DNA of 64,000 nucleotides from AC-32 sp963717475 (GCA_963717475.1 OY970337.1:2666001-2730000); one strand, 5' to 3'; positions 33,185-43,093 are shown, counted from the stretch's first letter. The notes: a model not told the origin generated them from the letters alone. Made by a program: numbers and translations.

Positions 33185-34680
33185 ATGCGCAGGCTCACAC
33201 TCTTTCTGATCGTCCTCGGCGTCCTCGCGGCGTGGCCCGCCTCGGCATGGGCCGCGGGCGGCGACGTCAAGTGGCGCGTGCCGCTCGGCGGCCAGTACGT
33301 GCTGCGGCCACCGGCGGTCGGCCCGGACGGGAACGTCGCGGTCGCCAGCTCGAATGGAAGCGTCTACTCGGTGACGCCCGACGGCGCCGTCCGCTGGGTG
33401 CGGCCCGGTGCCGGAGACGGCGGCCCGTCGATCGGCGCAGACGGCACGGTCTACGTCGCCGGCGGGAGCACGATCACGGCGATCAGCTCCGCCGGGACGA
33501 TCCTCTGGACCTTCACGGATCCGGCCGACGGCCAGGGCGTGATCGCCGGTCCGACCGTGGGGCCTGACGGGAATATCTACGTCGTCACGGATTACCCTGG
33601 AATCGGCGCTTTTGCGCTCACACCGAGCGGCCAGCTGATCTGGTCGAACCCCGGAGATCCCCGCTTCATCGAGTACGGCCAGCTCGGCGCAGACGTCGTC
33701 TTCGACGCCGGGCACCTGTTCCTGGGCTTCGACGAGCAGGGGATCGCGCTCAGCACGATGTACTCGTTCACGCTCGGCGGGTCGCAGTCCTGGGCGCGCA
33801 CGATGGGCGGCTCGGACGACATCTTCATGCAGCGCCAGCGCCAGCCGGCGACCGGGCCGGACGGGAGCCTGTACATGACCGCGATGGGCGGCGAGAACGG
33901 CTGGAACCTGCTCAGGATCGACCCGGCCGACGGGTCCGTGATCTGGAACTACTCGCCTTATCCGTCGAACGGCATGTCGCCGCCGACCGTGGGCCTCGAC
34001 GGCTCCGTCTACTTCTCGCGCAGCCTGAGCTACCTGGACTCGGTGACCCCGGCCGGGACTCCGCGCTGGACCTTCTTCGACGGCTCCATCGTCGACCTGC
34101 CGGCCGTGAGCCCCGACGGCAGCGTCGTGGTGGCGGGCGACCGGCCCGAGTTCGGCGTGCCTGGGAACCTGCGCGGCTGGGACGCGCAGACCGGGGCGCT
34201 TGCCTGGCAGGCCGAGCTGCCGCTGCAAGGCGACGCCTACCAGATCGTCTACACGCGCCCGGGATTCTCGCCCGACAGCTCGACCGCTTACGTCGGCACG
34301 GCGACCTTCTACAACGGCGACACGACCTATCTCTACGCGGTCGATTCGACGGGCGGGTCGCCGCCTCCGCCTCCGCCGCCTCCGCCTCCGCCACCGCCTC
34401 CGCCGCCTCCTCCGCCACCCCGCCGCCTCCGCCTCCGCCGCCTCCGCCTCCGCCACCACCGCCCCCGTTCAAGCCGGCGTGCACCGTCCCGCGGGTTGTC
34501 GGACTACGGTTGGCCGCTGCGCGGGCCAAGATCCGGCATGCGAACTGCTCGGTCGGCACGGTCAAGCACGCCCGGGCGCGGGTCGCCGCCGGCCGAGTCG
34601 TCCGCCAGACCCCGAAGGCGCACACCCACCTGCGCACCCGGGCGCGTGTCAATCTCGTCGTCAGCAGCGGCCGCCGTTAG
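33185..34680 (+). CDS. Secreted PQQ/YncE-type beta-propeller protein with poly-Pro linker and frameshifted PASTA domain
   Basis: Signal peptide (MRRLTLFLIVLGVLAAWPASAWA), then eight-blade-like repeats of the PQQ type (GPDGNVAVAS, GADGTVYVAGG, GPDGNIYVV, GLDGSVYFS, SPDGSVVVAG; about residues 25-390), then a Pro tract near 34360-34420. In the initial frame the tract runs into Arg-rich noise ending at 34705. One base later the frame reads FKPACTVPRVVGLRLAAARA...VVSSGRR, a PASTA domain with two Cys, stopping at 34680. A missing C in the CCCC run at 34418-34421 explains the slip. Probably binds cell-wall or muropeptide ligands. Confidence 0.8.
34360..34461 (+). repeat. CCGCCT-type triplet repeat encoding poly-proline
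   Basis: About 100 bp of CCG/CCT/CCA triplets between propeller and PASTA domain. Prone to slippage and to sequencing error; it contains the frame break of the surrounding gene. Confidence 0.85.
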
Positions 34681-34701
34681 CATCGCGCGCGGCACCGCCG
34701 C

Positions 34702-35763
34702 GTGATCAACCTCCACGACTTCGAGAAGGCAGCCCGGGAGCGGCTCGAGCCCGGGCCGTACGCGTACTACGCCGGTGGCTCGGGCGACGAGCAGACCCTG
34801 CGCGCGAACGTCGAGGCGTTCACGCGCTGGGAGCTGCGGCCGCGGGTCCTCGTCGACGTCGGCGAGGTCTCGACCCGGACCGAGGTGCTCGGCAGCGAGG
34901 TGGCCCTTCCAGTGCTGGTCGCGCCGACCGCGTTCCAGCGCCTCGCCCATCCCGAGGGCGAGCTCGCCACCGCTCGAGCCGCGGCAGGCGCGGGGACGGT
35001 CATGTGCCTCTCCACGGTCGCGAGCGTCGGTCCCGCCGAGCTCGCCGAGGCCGTCCCGGGCGCGCCGCTCTGGTTCCAGCTGTACTGGTCGCGCGACCGC
35101 GGCTTCACGAAGGAGCTGCTGGCCGGGGTCGTCGAGGCCGGCTTCCGCGCGCTGGTGCTGACCGTGGACTTCCCCGTCGCGGGAAACCGGGAGCGTGACA
35201 CCCGCGTCGACTTCACGCTCCCCGACGACCTGCCGCAGCCGAACCTGCCCGTGCCGCTCGCGCGCAAGGACGTCCACGCCGCGATCGGGCACATCGTCGA
35301 CTCGACGCTGACCTGGCGCGACCTCGAGTGGCTGCGCTCCACCTGCGAGCTGCCGCTCGTGCTCAAGGGCGTGCTCACCGCGGAGGACGCGCTGCTCGCC
35401 GCAGAGCACGGCTGCGCGGCGGTCGTCGTCTCCAACCACGGCGGCCGCCAGCTCGACGGCGTTCCGGCGGCGCTCGACGTGCTACCCGAGGTGGTCGAGG
35501 CCGCGGGCGAGCGGGTCGAGGTGCTCGTCGACGGTGGTGTCAGGCGCGGGACCGACGTGCTCAAGGCACTCGCGCTCGGCGCCCGGGCGGTCCTCAGCGG
35601 CCGGCCCATCCTCTGGGGCCTGGCTGTCGGCGGCGAGGAAGGGGTCGCGCAGGTGCTGGAGCTGCTGCGGATCGAGATCGAAATCGGGCTGAAGCTGCTC
35701 GGCTGCGCGCGCCCGGACGCAGTCACGCGGGCGCACGTGCGGCGGGCCGGCCCGTCCGTATGA
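34702..35763 (+). CDS. FMN-dependent alpha-hydroxy-acid oxidase/dehydrogenase
   Basis: 353 aa, GTG start. (S)-2-hydroxyacid oxidase/lactate dehydrogenase family: YYAGGSGDEQTLR, LPVLVAPTAFQRLAHPEGE, FQLYWSRDR, LVLTVDFPVAGNRERD, catalytic His and Arg in VVVSNHGGRQLDG, and LVDGGVRRGTDVLKALALGA. Oxidises lactate, glycolate or similar; exact substrate unknown. Stop overlaps the ATG of the hydrolase (ATGA). Confidence 0.9.
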   Translation: MINLHDFEKAARERLEPGPYAYYAGGSGDEQTLRANVEAFTRWELRPRVLVDVGEVSTRTEVLGSEVALPVLVAPTAFQRLAHPEGELATARAAAGAGTVMCLSTVASVGPAELAEAVPGAPLWFQLYWSRDRGFTKELLAGVVEAGFRALVLTVDFPVAGNRERDTRVDFTLPDDLPQPNLPVPLARKDVHAAIGHIVDSTLTWRDLEWLRSTCELPLVLKGVLTAEDALLAAEHGCAAVVVSNHGGRQLDGVPAALDVLPEVVEAAGERVEVLVDGGVRRGTDVLKALALGARAVLSGRPILWGLAVGGEEGVAQVLELLRIEIEIGLKLLGCARPDAVTRAHVRRAGPSV

Positions 35764-36677
35764 TCCTGGCCATGGAGCAGGAAGGAACCGCGCGCACTTC
35801 CGACGGGCGCACGCTCGCGTTCGTCCAGCGCGGCGCGGCCGACGGCGTCCCGGTGATCGTGTGCCACGGGACGCCCGGCAGCCGCCTCACGCGCCACCAC
35901 GACGCCGGACTGTACGAGCGGCAGGGCGTGCGGATGGTCGCCTACGACCGCCCCGGCTACGGGCGCTCCGACCCGAAGCCCGGGCGCTCCGTCGCGGACG
36001 CGGCCGGTGACATCGAGGCGATCGCCGACGAGCTCGGCTTCGAGCGCTTCGCGGTCGTCGGCGGTTCCGGCGGCGCGCCGCACGCGCTCGCCTGTGGCGC
36101 GTTGCTCGAGAACCGCGTCCTCCGGGTCGGCGCTCTCGTGACGCCGGCGCCCTCCGACACCGACGACTTCGACTTTCTCGCCGGCCAGGCCGACCTGAAC
36201 GTGAAGGAGTTCAGCGCGGCGCTCGAGGGGCCGGAGGCGCTCGAGTCCTTCCTCCAGCCCTACGCCGACGAGCTCGCGCGGGAGCCCGAAAAGGTCGTCG
36301 AGCAGATCGCCGCCGAGTTGCCCGAGGTCGACCGCGCGATCCTCGCGCGGCCCGAGTACCGCGCGATCATGGTCGAGTCGTTCGTGGAGGCGATCCGCCA
36401 GGGTGTGCGCGGTTGGGCCGACGACGATCTTGCATTCTCGAAGCCGTGGGGCTTCGAGCTCGAGGACGTTACGGCTGACGTGCGGCTCTGGCAGGGCGAG
36501 CTCGACGTGCTCGCGCCGCGCGCGCATGGCGAGTACGTCGCGAACCGGCTGCCGAACGCGCGCTTCGAGCTGCTCGAGGGCGGCGGCCACCTCCTCGACG
36601 AGGAGTGGGGCGTCGTGCTGGACTGGCTCGCTGGTTCCCGCTCCGGCGCCGGCACAGCCGGCACCTCCGCTCTTTAG
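35760..36677 (+). CDS. Alpha/beta hydrolase
   Basis: 305 aa from ATG 35760 (ATGA overlap; ATG 35772 possible). Core motifs VIVCHGTPGSR, YDRPGYGRSDP, nucleophile elbow VVGGSGGAPHAL (Ser in GGSGG), acid region DVLAPRAHGEYV and His in LEGGGHLLDEEW. Substrate unknown. The last 13 codons lie inside dispersed repeat copy B, so the C-terminal SRSGAGTAGTSAL was probably created by repeat insertion. Convergent with the ankyrin gene. Confidence 0.85.
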   Translation: MILAMEQEGTARTSDGRTLAFVQRGAADGVPVIVCHGTPGSRLTRHHDAGLYERQGVRMVAYDRPGYGRSDPKPGRSVADAAGDIEAIADELGFERFAVVGGSGGAPHALACGALLENRVLRVGALVTPAPSDTDDFDFLAGQADLNVKEFSAALEGPEALESFLQPYADELAREPEKVVEQIAAELPEVDRAILARPEYRAIMVESFVEAIRQGVRGWADDDLAFSKPWGFELEDVTADVRLWQGELDVLAPRAHGEYVANRLPNARFELLEGGGHLLDEEWGVVLDWLAGSRSGAGTAGTSAL

Positions 36678-36701
36678 TGAGCTCCGTCGAGCCTACGCTC
36701 A
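36636..36701 (-). repeat. 66-bp dispersed repeat, copy B (inverted relative to copy A)
   Basis: Same TAGGCTCGACGGAGCTC block, AAAGAGCGGAG and palindromic GCCGGC arms as 10126-10191, on the opposite strand, with about six differences including one deletion. It spans the 3' ends of two convergent genes and supplies both stop codons (TAG on plus, TAA on minus). Confidence 0.75.
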
Positions 36702-37180
36702 CCGGGTCGCGCGCCGCGGTCGAGTAGCAGGCGCTCGAGCCGCTCGTCGCCGTTCTGGCGGGCGGCGTCGAGGGCCGTGAAGCCGCCGCCTTGTTCGAGG
36801 TTCGGGTCGGCCCCGCGGTCGAGGAGCAGCTCGCAGAGCTCGAACCGCGTCTCCGCGTCCTTGTTCTCCGAGGCGGAAGCGGAGTGGAGGGGACCGGCCT
36901 GAATGTGCTCGTTGCGGGCGAGCGTGTTCGGGTCGGCGCCGCGGTCCAGGAGGAGACGCGCGGCCTCGACGTGCCCGAAGAAACAGGCGAGCCCGAGCGG
37001 CTGGAAACCGTCGTCGCCGAACGCGTTCGCCTGCGCCGGGTCCTCGTCGAGGAGCTCGCGGAGGCGGTCGGTTCGACCGAAAGCCGCCGCCTCGAACACG
37101 TTCAGCTCGGGATCGGCGGAGAGCAGCGCGGAGACCCGGTCGTCGTCTCCGCGGTACAGGGCCTCGAGCAACTCCGTCAT
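36674..37180 (-). CDS. Ankyrin-repeat protein
   Basis: 168 aa with about four ankyrin repeats: NVFEAAAFGRTDRLRELLDE, FQPLGLACFFGHVEAARLLL, GPLHSASASE...CELLLDRGADPN and FTALDAARQNGDERLERLLL. Cytoplasmic protein-binding scaffold. Divergent from marR across a 22-bp gap that holds the operator palindrome, so it is a likely MarR target. The C-terminal residues RPGERRLDGAH come from repeat copy B. Confidence 0.9.
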   Translation of the reverse strand: MTELLEALYRGDDDRVSALLSADPELNVFEAAAFGRTDRLRELLDEDPAQANAFGDDGFQPLGLACFFGHVEAARLLLDRGADPNTLARNEHIQAGPLHSASASENKDAETRFELCELLLDRGADPNLEQGGGFTALDAARQNGDERLERLLLDRGARPGERRLDGAH

Positions 37181-37185
37181 ACTAG

Positions 37186-37202
37186 TTAGTTAGGCTAACT
37201 AA
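37186..37202. promoter_or_regulatory. MarR operator palindrome overlapping divergent promoters
   Basis: TTAGTTAGGCTAACTAA, a perfect 17-bp dyad with odd centre. It covers TAGGCT (37191-37196), the -10-like hexamer 6 nt before the marR ATG, and lies 6 bp from the ankyrin ATG. Binding here would block both genes. Confidence 0.8.
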
Positions 37203-37640
37203 ATGTCTACGAAGAAGTCAAGCGTCGAAGCTGCGGACAGATTCCATTCGGCGGCGATCCACGCGCTGCGACACGTCAGGCGCGAGGATCCCGCCACGGG
37301 TCTGAGCGCGGCCCGCCTCTCCGCGCTCTCGGTGCTCGTCTTCGGCGGTCCGCGAACCCTTGGCGAGCTCGCCGCCGCCGAGCAGGTCCGGCCCGCGACG
37401 ATGACGCGGATCGCGCAGTCGCTCGTCGAGGAGGGCTACGCGCTCCGCAACGCGGATCCGGCGGACGGACGCGTCGCCCGTCTCAGCGCGACGCCGAAGG
37501 GCCGCGAGGTCATGCAGCAAGGCCGCGAGCGGCGGGTCGAGACTCTCGCCCGCCTGCTCCGGCGGTTGACGCCGGAGGAGGTCATGCGGATCCAGGAAGC
37601 AGCCGATCTTGTCGAGAGGGCGCTAACGCAGGAGCCGTGA
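37203..37640 (+). CDS. MarR-family transcriptional regulator
   Basis: 145 aa winged-helix protein. Recognition region TLGELAAAEQVRPATMTRIAQSLVEEG and wing YALRNADPADGRVARLSATPKG match MarR. Dimerisation helices at both ends. Expected to bind the perfect palindrome immediately upstream and repress itself and the ankyrin gene; ligand unknown. Overlaps the convergent mutM by 18 bp. Confidence 0.92.
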   Translation: MSTKKSSVEAADRFHSAAIHALRHVRREDPATGLSAARLSALSVLVFGGPRTLGELAAAEQVRPATMTRIAQSLVEEGYALRNADPADGRVARLSATPKGREVMQQGRERRVETLARLLRRLTPEEVMRIQEAADLVERALTQEP

Positions 37641-38450
37641 CAGCCGGCGGTCCTTGAGAACGCGGCCGCCGGTCTGGCAGTCGGGGCAGTAGTAGATCGT
37701 GTGCTCCTCGAAGTCGACGCGCGCGATCGGCGTGCCGCAGACGTAGCAGGGCTCGCCGAGCTTCTTGTGGACGCGGTAGACCTTCGCGTCCTTGGCGCCG
37801 CGCTCGCGCAGCTCGAGGCCGCGTTCGAGCTCTGAGTCGATCGCGTCCGCGAGCGTCTGGACCTGTCCCGGGGACAGTCCCTGGGCCGGGGCGAATGGGG
37901 ACAGCTTCGCCGCGTGCAGGATCTCGTTCGCCCACGCCCGGCCGATGCCGGCGATCACTCGCTGGTCGCGGAGCAGGGAGTGCAGCCGCCGCGGCTGGTC
38001 GGCCAGGATCTCGCCGAGACGCTCCGCGCCGAGGCCGAGCGCCTCCGGGCCGAGGTGCTCGAGCTCGGCCTCGGCCGCCTCCGGCGTGAGCAGCCACACT
38101 CCCGCGCGCTTCTTTGGGCCGCCCTCGGTGAGGACGAGCTGCCCGCCGCCCTCGAACAGCAGCCGGAACGCCGGCGTCTTCGGCCCTTTCTCGCCCGCCT
38201 TGAGATAGCGGAGGCGGCCGGCCGACATCAGGTGGACGAGCAGGACGAGCTCGCCGTCCTCCGTCGGGAAGAGGAGCCGCTTGGCGCGGCGCTTCGCTCC
38301 CGCGAGCCGCCGCCCGTCGAGCGCCGAGAGCGGAGGGTCGAAGGTCTTCAGCGTCGCGACGTGCGCCGGCCCGGCCTTCTCGATCGGAAACGCGGAGACG
38401 GGATCGTCGAGCGCGCGGCGCCAGGCTTCCATCTCGGGTAACTCAGGCAT
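37623..38450 (-). CDS. mutM: Formamidopyrimidine-DNA glycosylase (MutM/Nei family)
   Basis: 275 aa. N-terminal PELPEMEAWRR with catalytic Pro2 and Glu3 after Met removal; H2TH region LLRDQRVIAGIGRAWANEIL; C-terminal zinc finger CYVCGTP...YYCPDCQTGGRVL. Removes oxidised purines from DNA. The short intergenic region (14 bp) to the divergent asparaginase gene leaves room only for overlapping promoters. Confidence 0.93.
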   Translation of the reverse strand: MPELPEMEAWRRALDDPVSAFPIEKAGPAHVATLKTFDPPLSALDGRRLAGAKRRAKRLLFPTEDGELVLLVHLMSAGRLRYLKAGEKGPKTPAFRLLFEGGGQLVLTEGGPKKRAGVWLLTPEAAEAELEHLGPEALGLGAERLGEILADQPRRLHSLLRDQRVIAGIGRAWANEILHAAKLSPFAPAQGLSPGQVQTLADAIDSELERGLELRERGAKDAKVYRVHKKLGEPCYVCGTPIARVDFEEHTIYYCPDCQTGGRVLKDRRLSRLLR

Positions 38451-38464
38451 CTAGTCTCCAGGCC

Positions 38465-39352
38465 ATGGCGGAGGCGTTGAGCGTAGCCGTCACGCGCGGC
38501 GAGATCGTCGAGTCGACGCACCGCGTGCACGCGGTCGCGGTCAAGGACGGCGAAGTCGTTGCGGCCGCAGGCGACCCTGATCTGGTCGTCTCGCTGCGCT
38601 CGTCGGCGAAGCCGATCCAGGCGCTGCTGCTCGCCCGTGCGCGCCAGGATCTCGAGGAGGAGCACTACGCGATCGCCGCGGCCTCGCATTTCGGGACGGA
38701 GACGCACGTGGACGCGGTTCGCTCGCTGCTGGAGGCGACGGGCGGCTCCGAGGACGAGCTCGACTGCGGCCTGCAGGACAACCGCCCGCCGGAGCCGGTC
38801 TACCACAACTGCTCCGGCAAGCACGCGGGGATGATCGCCGTCTGCCGGGCGCGCGGCTGGCCTGTCGACGGCTACCGCCGCCCCGAGCATCCACTCCAGC
38901 AGGAGCTGACCGACGAGATGGCACGCGCGGCCGAGGTCGATCGCGCGAAGGTCGAAACAGCAATCGACGGATGCGGCGTCGTCTGCTTCGCTTTCCCGCT
39001 CGAGCGGGTGGCGCACGCGTTCGCAAGGCTCGAGCGGCTCGAGGGCGGCGACACGATCGTCCCCGCGATGCGCGCGCGCCCAGAGCTGATCGGCGGCGAG
39101 GGCGCGACCGACACGACGCTGATGCGGACGCTCGACGGCTGGATCGCGAAGGGCGGCGCCGAAGGCCTGATGGCCGCCGCATCGCCCGACGGCCTCGGGA
39201 TCGCGCTCGAGGTCGAGGACGGCAACTCGCGCGCGCTCCGGCCGGCGCTGTCCGAATTCGCGCGGCAACTCGGGCTCGACCTCTCGACCTTCGCCCAGGT
39301 CCCAGTCAGAAACAGCCATGCGGAGGTCGTGGGCGAAGTCCGGAATTTCTAG
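38465..39352 (+). CDS. Rhizobium etli-type (class 3) L-asparaginase
   Basis: 295 aa. Matches the thermolabile R. etli ReAV family rather than E. coli asparaginases: Ser-Lys pair in RSSAKPIQALL (about residue 48), Cys-Lys in NCSGKHAGM (about 120), and a third Cys in IDGCGVV. Hydrolyses asparagine to aspartate and ammonia in the cytoplasm. TAGTCT lies 7 nt before the ATG and there is no Shine-Dalgarno, so the mRNA is probably leaderless. Confidence 0.88.
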   Translation: MAEALSVAVTRGEIVESTHRVHAVAVKDGEVVAAAGDPDLVVSLRSSAKPIQALLLARARQDLEEEHYAIAAASHFGTETHVDAVRSLLEATGGSEDELDCGLQDNRPPEPVYHNCSGKHAGMIAVCRARGWPVDGYRRPEHPLQQELTDEMARAAEVDRAKVETAIDGCGVVCFAFPLERVAHAFARLERLEGGDTIVPAMRARPELIGGEGATDTTLMRTLDGWIAKGGAEGLMAAASPDGLGIALEVEDGNSRALRPALSEFARQLGLDLSTFAQVPVRNSHAEVVGEVRNF

Positions 39353-39360
39353 GAAAAATG

Positions 39361-39389
39361 TTCCGAATCTGCGAGTTCCTGTGTAACAT
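39361..39389 (+). promoter_or_regulatory. rpoD promoter
   Basis: TTCCGA (39361-39366), 17-nt spacer, TAACAT (39384-39389). It would give a leader of about 90 nt before the GTG of the sigma factor gene, which has a GGAGG ribosome site. Confidence 0.55.
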
Positions 39390-39484
39390 CCGACCGGTCG
39401 AGGGGCGCGCTTGGATCGGGGAGGGCCGGCTCTCGATGTTTTTGTTGTCGAGGTAGTTCCAAGCCGCTACCAGCCGGAGGTCAC

Positions 39485-40579
<1,095 letters not shown>

Positions 40580-40582
40580 TAG

Positions 40583-40609
40583 CACGGGGGAACCCCTGGT
40601 TCCCCCGTG
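40583..40609 (+). terminator. Rho-independent terminator of rpoD
   Basis: Perfect 12-bp stem CACGGGGGAACC-CCT-GGTTCCCCCGTG starting 4 nt after the stop, followed by a C/T-rich stretch (GGGCCCCCTCCTTTCG). Confidence 0.85.
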
Positions 40610-40961
40610 GGCCCCCTCCTTTCGTGTCGCTTCAGGAGCTCTAGCGCTCGACGTGCCGGCCGCTGGGTTGGTCGGCGGACGTTCTCGGCGTAGTGAGCCT
40701 CCCGCCGGGCAAAGCCCGGCTCCGGCGGCTATTTGCCACTGATCCCAGCCCGTCTAGAACACGGTGCGCGGATCGTCCTCCCGTTAGACCGTTATTTCTT
40801 TGCTGACGTCGGCGTTGCTGACGTGCGCATGGAATCAGTCGCGGGGGTTTGCTTCACGGAGCTCTCGTAGCGCGTCGATCAGCTCAGCTGCCTCGTCGTC
40901 CGACAACGCGAGAAAGACGCCCTCGAGCGACTCTCCATCTTGATTCGCGATGCGCGCACGG
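40610..40961. other. Gene-poor stretch between rpoD and the glycosyltransferase
   Basis: About 350 bp without a clear intact gene. It holds a CCGGGC-AAA-GCCCGG hairpin at 40705-40719, a locally AT-rich part (GTTATTTCTTTGCTGACG) with a direct TGCTGACGT repeat near 40800, and a decayed or start-less small frame on the minus strand (listed separately). Could be a remnant of a lost gene. Confidence 0.5.
40835..40960 (-). pseudogene. Small acidic ORF without a start codon in frame
   Basis: Minus-strand frame reads RARIANQDGESLEGVFLAL then SDDEAAELIDALRELREANP and stops at 40835. The amphipathic, acidic pattern looks protein-like. No start codon lies in this frame; a GTG at 40959 is one frame off, so either a one-base error or true decay separates start and body. 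It lies directly downstream of the glycosyltransferase stop. No family recognised. Confidence 0.35.
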
Positions 40962-43040
40962 CTAACGCGAGGAGTCCGCGTACGAGCCCGAAAACTCAGG
41001 CGGCTTCGCCATCACGCTGACCGGGCGGCCGTCGCTCAGGTAGCCGGCTCGCGGCGCTCGGAAGTCGAGCGTCCACGGCCCGCGGTGGTCGACCGGGAAG
41101 CTCAGCTGCTGGCTCTGGCCGGGGAGGACGACGACGCGCCTCGTCATTCCCGGGCCGCTGAGCTGCAGGACCGTCCGCTCGGCTCGCGGCTTCGGCGGGA
41201 GCGAGACGGTGAAGCGCAGGACACCGCGGACGAGGCCGTCCGCCGCGGGGTAGACGGTGACGTGCCCGCCGGAGGCGAGCCAGCCGTCGTGGTAGAGCCC
41301 TCCGGTGAAGAGCGCGAAGCGGGCCGTCCCCTGCGCGCGCCAGAGGGCGAAGTTCGCCTCGCGGTCGACGAGGGTCGCGTCGGCCAGCTGGGCGCGCACG
41401 CCGTACTCGGAGACCAGCAGCGGTCCGCTCAGGGTCTTCGGGCCGGAGACCAGGCGGCCGTCCGAGGCGGCGTGGGTCCTCGGCCAGCCGAAGGCGTCGA
41501 TCGCGGAGGCGGCGTCGAGGAAGTAGATCCGCTTCAAGGACTCGTTCCAGAAGAGCTGCTCGTGCGCGGCGGCGTGCGGGGTCGCAGGCGTCTCGACGAG
41601 CGTCACGTCGCGCAGGCCCGAGTGGTCGACCCACTGCGCGTCGGGCGCGAGCATCGTCGTCTGCACGCCGCGCACGACGTGGCTGTCGAACGCCACCGCG
41701 CCGACCGAGGCCACTGCCGCCGCCACGATCGCCGCGACGACCGCGACCCGCTCGAAGGCGGGCCGGAAGCAGACGACGAGCGCGAGCAGCGCGAGCACGC
41801 TGGCCCCGATGGCGACCACGAGTGAGCCGGTGCCGATCCCGACCGCCTTCTCCAGGCGGAAGACGGCCAGCAGGAACGGCGAATCCTGCTTCGCATCGCT
41901 GATCGTGTAGCCGGAGAGGGGCACGCGCGCCGCGAGCGCGATCAGCCCGAGCGAGCCGGCCGCGACGATGCGGGCCCCGGGCCGGCCGCGTCGCATCCAC
42001 AGCCAGAAGGCGGGGAACACGAGCGGCAGCAGCACCATCAGGTAGCGCTCCTGGAAGCGGTCGGACCCGTTCGACGCGTAGATGGTCGCCTCGGCGAAGA
42101 TCGCGACCAGCACGCCTGTCACGAAGGCCGCGTAGGCGCTCTCCTCCCGCGTGCGCGGCCGCGCAAGCGCGGCGGCAAGGCCCGCGAGCGCACCCGGGAC
42201 GAGCGCGAAGCCCGCGGCGTAGGCGAGGAGCAGCGCGTCGGTCCCGAGCCAGTGCCCGAGCGCCAGCGGCTTGACGCCGACGCTCGTGAGGCCGGAGTAG
42301 TAGCCGAGCAGCCGCGACGGCCCGAGCCCGGCGGCGATCCCGAGCGGCGCCGCGTAGAGCAGGATCGTCAGGCGGAAGCGGCGCGCAACCGAGCGCAGCG
42401 ACCCTCGTTCGACCACGAAGGCGGCGGCGAGGAAGACGACCGGCAGGAAGACGTACTGGATGCGCGCGAAGGTCGCGAGCAGGGCCAGGGCCGTGAAGCC
42501 GAGCTGAGCGCGGCGGCTCGGCTGCGAGAGCGCGCAGACGCCCAGGTAGACGGCGCCGAGGACGAGCGGGTAGGCCACGGCGTCGGCGGTCACGAACGAG
42601 CTGAAGAAGAGGTCGGGCGAGGCGACCGTGAGCGCGGCCCCGGCGAGGGCCGGCCACGTTCCGCCGCCGAGACGCCGAACCAGCAGGTAGACGGGCACCG
42701 CGGCAAGCGACATCGCCAGGGCGTTCTCCGCCTGCGTCAGCCGGTAGGCGAGCGCGGGGTCGTGGACGAGCCAGAACGGCGCGGCGAGCAACGGCTCGAG
42801 CAGCGCCGGGAAGTGCGCCGAGTGGCCGCGGATCAGCGGCTTGCCGCTCGCGGCCAGCGAGCGCGCGATCGATGCGTAGATGTACTCGTCGGGAAAGTAG
42901 AGCGGCGTGGTGTGGACGAGCGCCGCGGCGAAGCGGATCGCGAAGCTGATCCCGACGATTCCGGCGAGAGCAAGGCGCGCCGGAACCACCGCGGGACGCG
43001 GAATCGCAGGCGCGCGAGAGACAGAGACGTCCATCGCCAC
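40962..43040 (-). CDS. Membrane glycosyltransferase (GT-C/PMT-like)
   Basis: 692 aa. N-terminal TM helix, then the first luminal loop with the acidic motif FPDEYIYASIARSLAASGKP typical of GT-C enzymes using polyprenyl-phosphate sugars. About 11-13 TM helices to residue 460, and a C-terminal extracytoplasmic beta-rich domain of about 220 residues (YGVRAQLADATLVDREANFA, FPVDHRGPWTLDF). Probably transfers a sugar to a cell-surface polymer or protein. Divergent from the sulfatase-like gene, 53 bp apart, suggesting a joint envelope role. Confidence 0.8.
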   Translation of the reverse strand: MAMDVSVSRAPAIPRPAVVPARLALAGIVGISFAIRFAAALVHTTPLYFPDEYIYASIARSLAASGKPLIRGHSAHFPALLEPLLAAPFWLVHDPALAYRLTQAENALAMSLAAVPVYLLVRRLGGGTWPALAGAALTVASPDLFFSSFVTADAVAYPLVLGAVYLGVCALSQPSRRAQLGFTALALLATFARIQYVFLPVVFLAAAFVVERGSLRSVARRFRLTILLYAAPLGIAAGLGPSRLLGYYSGLTSVGVKPLALGHWLGTDALLLAYAAGFALVPGALAGLAAALARPRTREESAYAAFVTGVLVAIFAEATIYASNGSDRFQERYLMVLLPLVFPAFWLWMRRGRPGARIVAAGSLGLIALAARVPLSGYTISDAKQDSPFLLAVFRLEKAVGIGTGSLVVAIGASVLALLALVVCFRPAFERVAVVAAIVAAAVASVGAVAFDSHVVRGVQTTMLAPDAQWVDHSGLRDVTLVETPATPHAAAHEQLFWNESLKRIYFLDAASAIDAFGWPRTHAASDGRLVSGPKTLSGPLLVSEYGVRAQLADATLVDREANFALWRAQGTARFALFTGGLYHDGWLASGGHVTVYPAADGLVRGVLRFTVSLPPKPRAERTVLQLSGPGMTRRVVVLPGQSQQLSFPVDHRGPWTLDFRAPRAGYLSDGRPVSVMAKPPEFSGSYADSSR

Positions 43041-43081
43041 GAGGGCGGTATCGGCACGGACGGCGTATCCCTTGAAGTAGT

Positions 43082-43087
43082 GATACT
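43082..43087 (+). promoter_or_regulatory. -10 element of the sulfatase-like gene
   Basis: GATACT ends 6 nt before the GTG at 43094; no Shine-Dalgarno. Consistent with leaderless translation. Confidence 0.4.
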
Positions 43088-43093
43088 TCGGCC

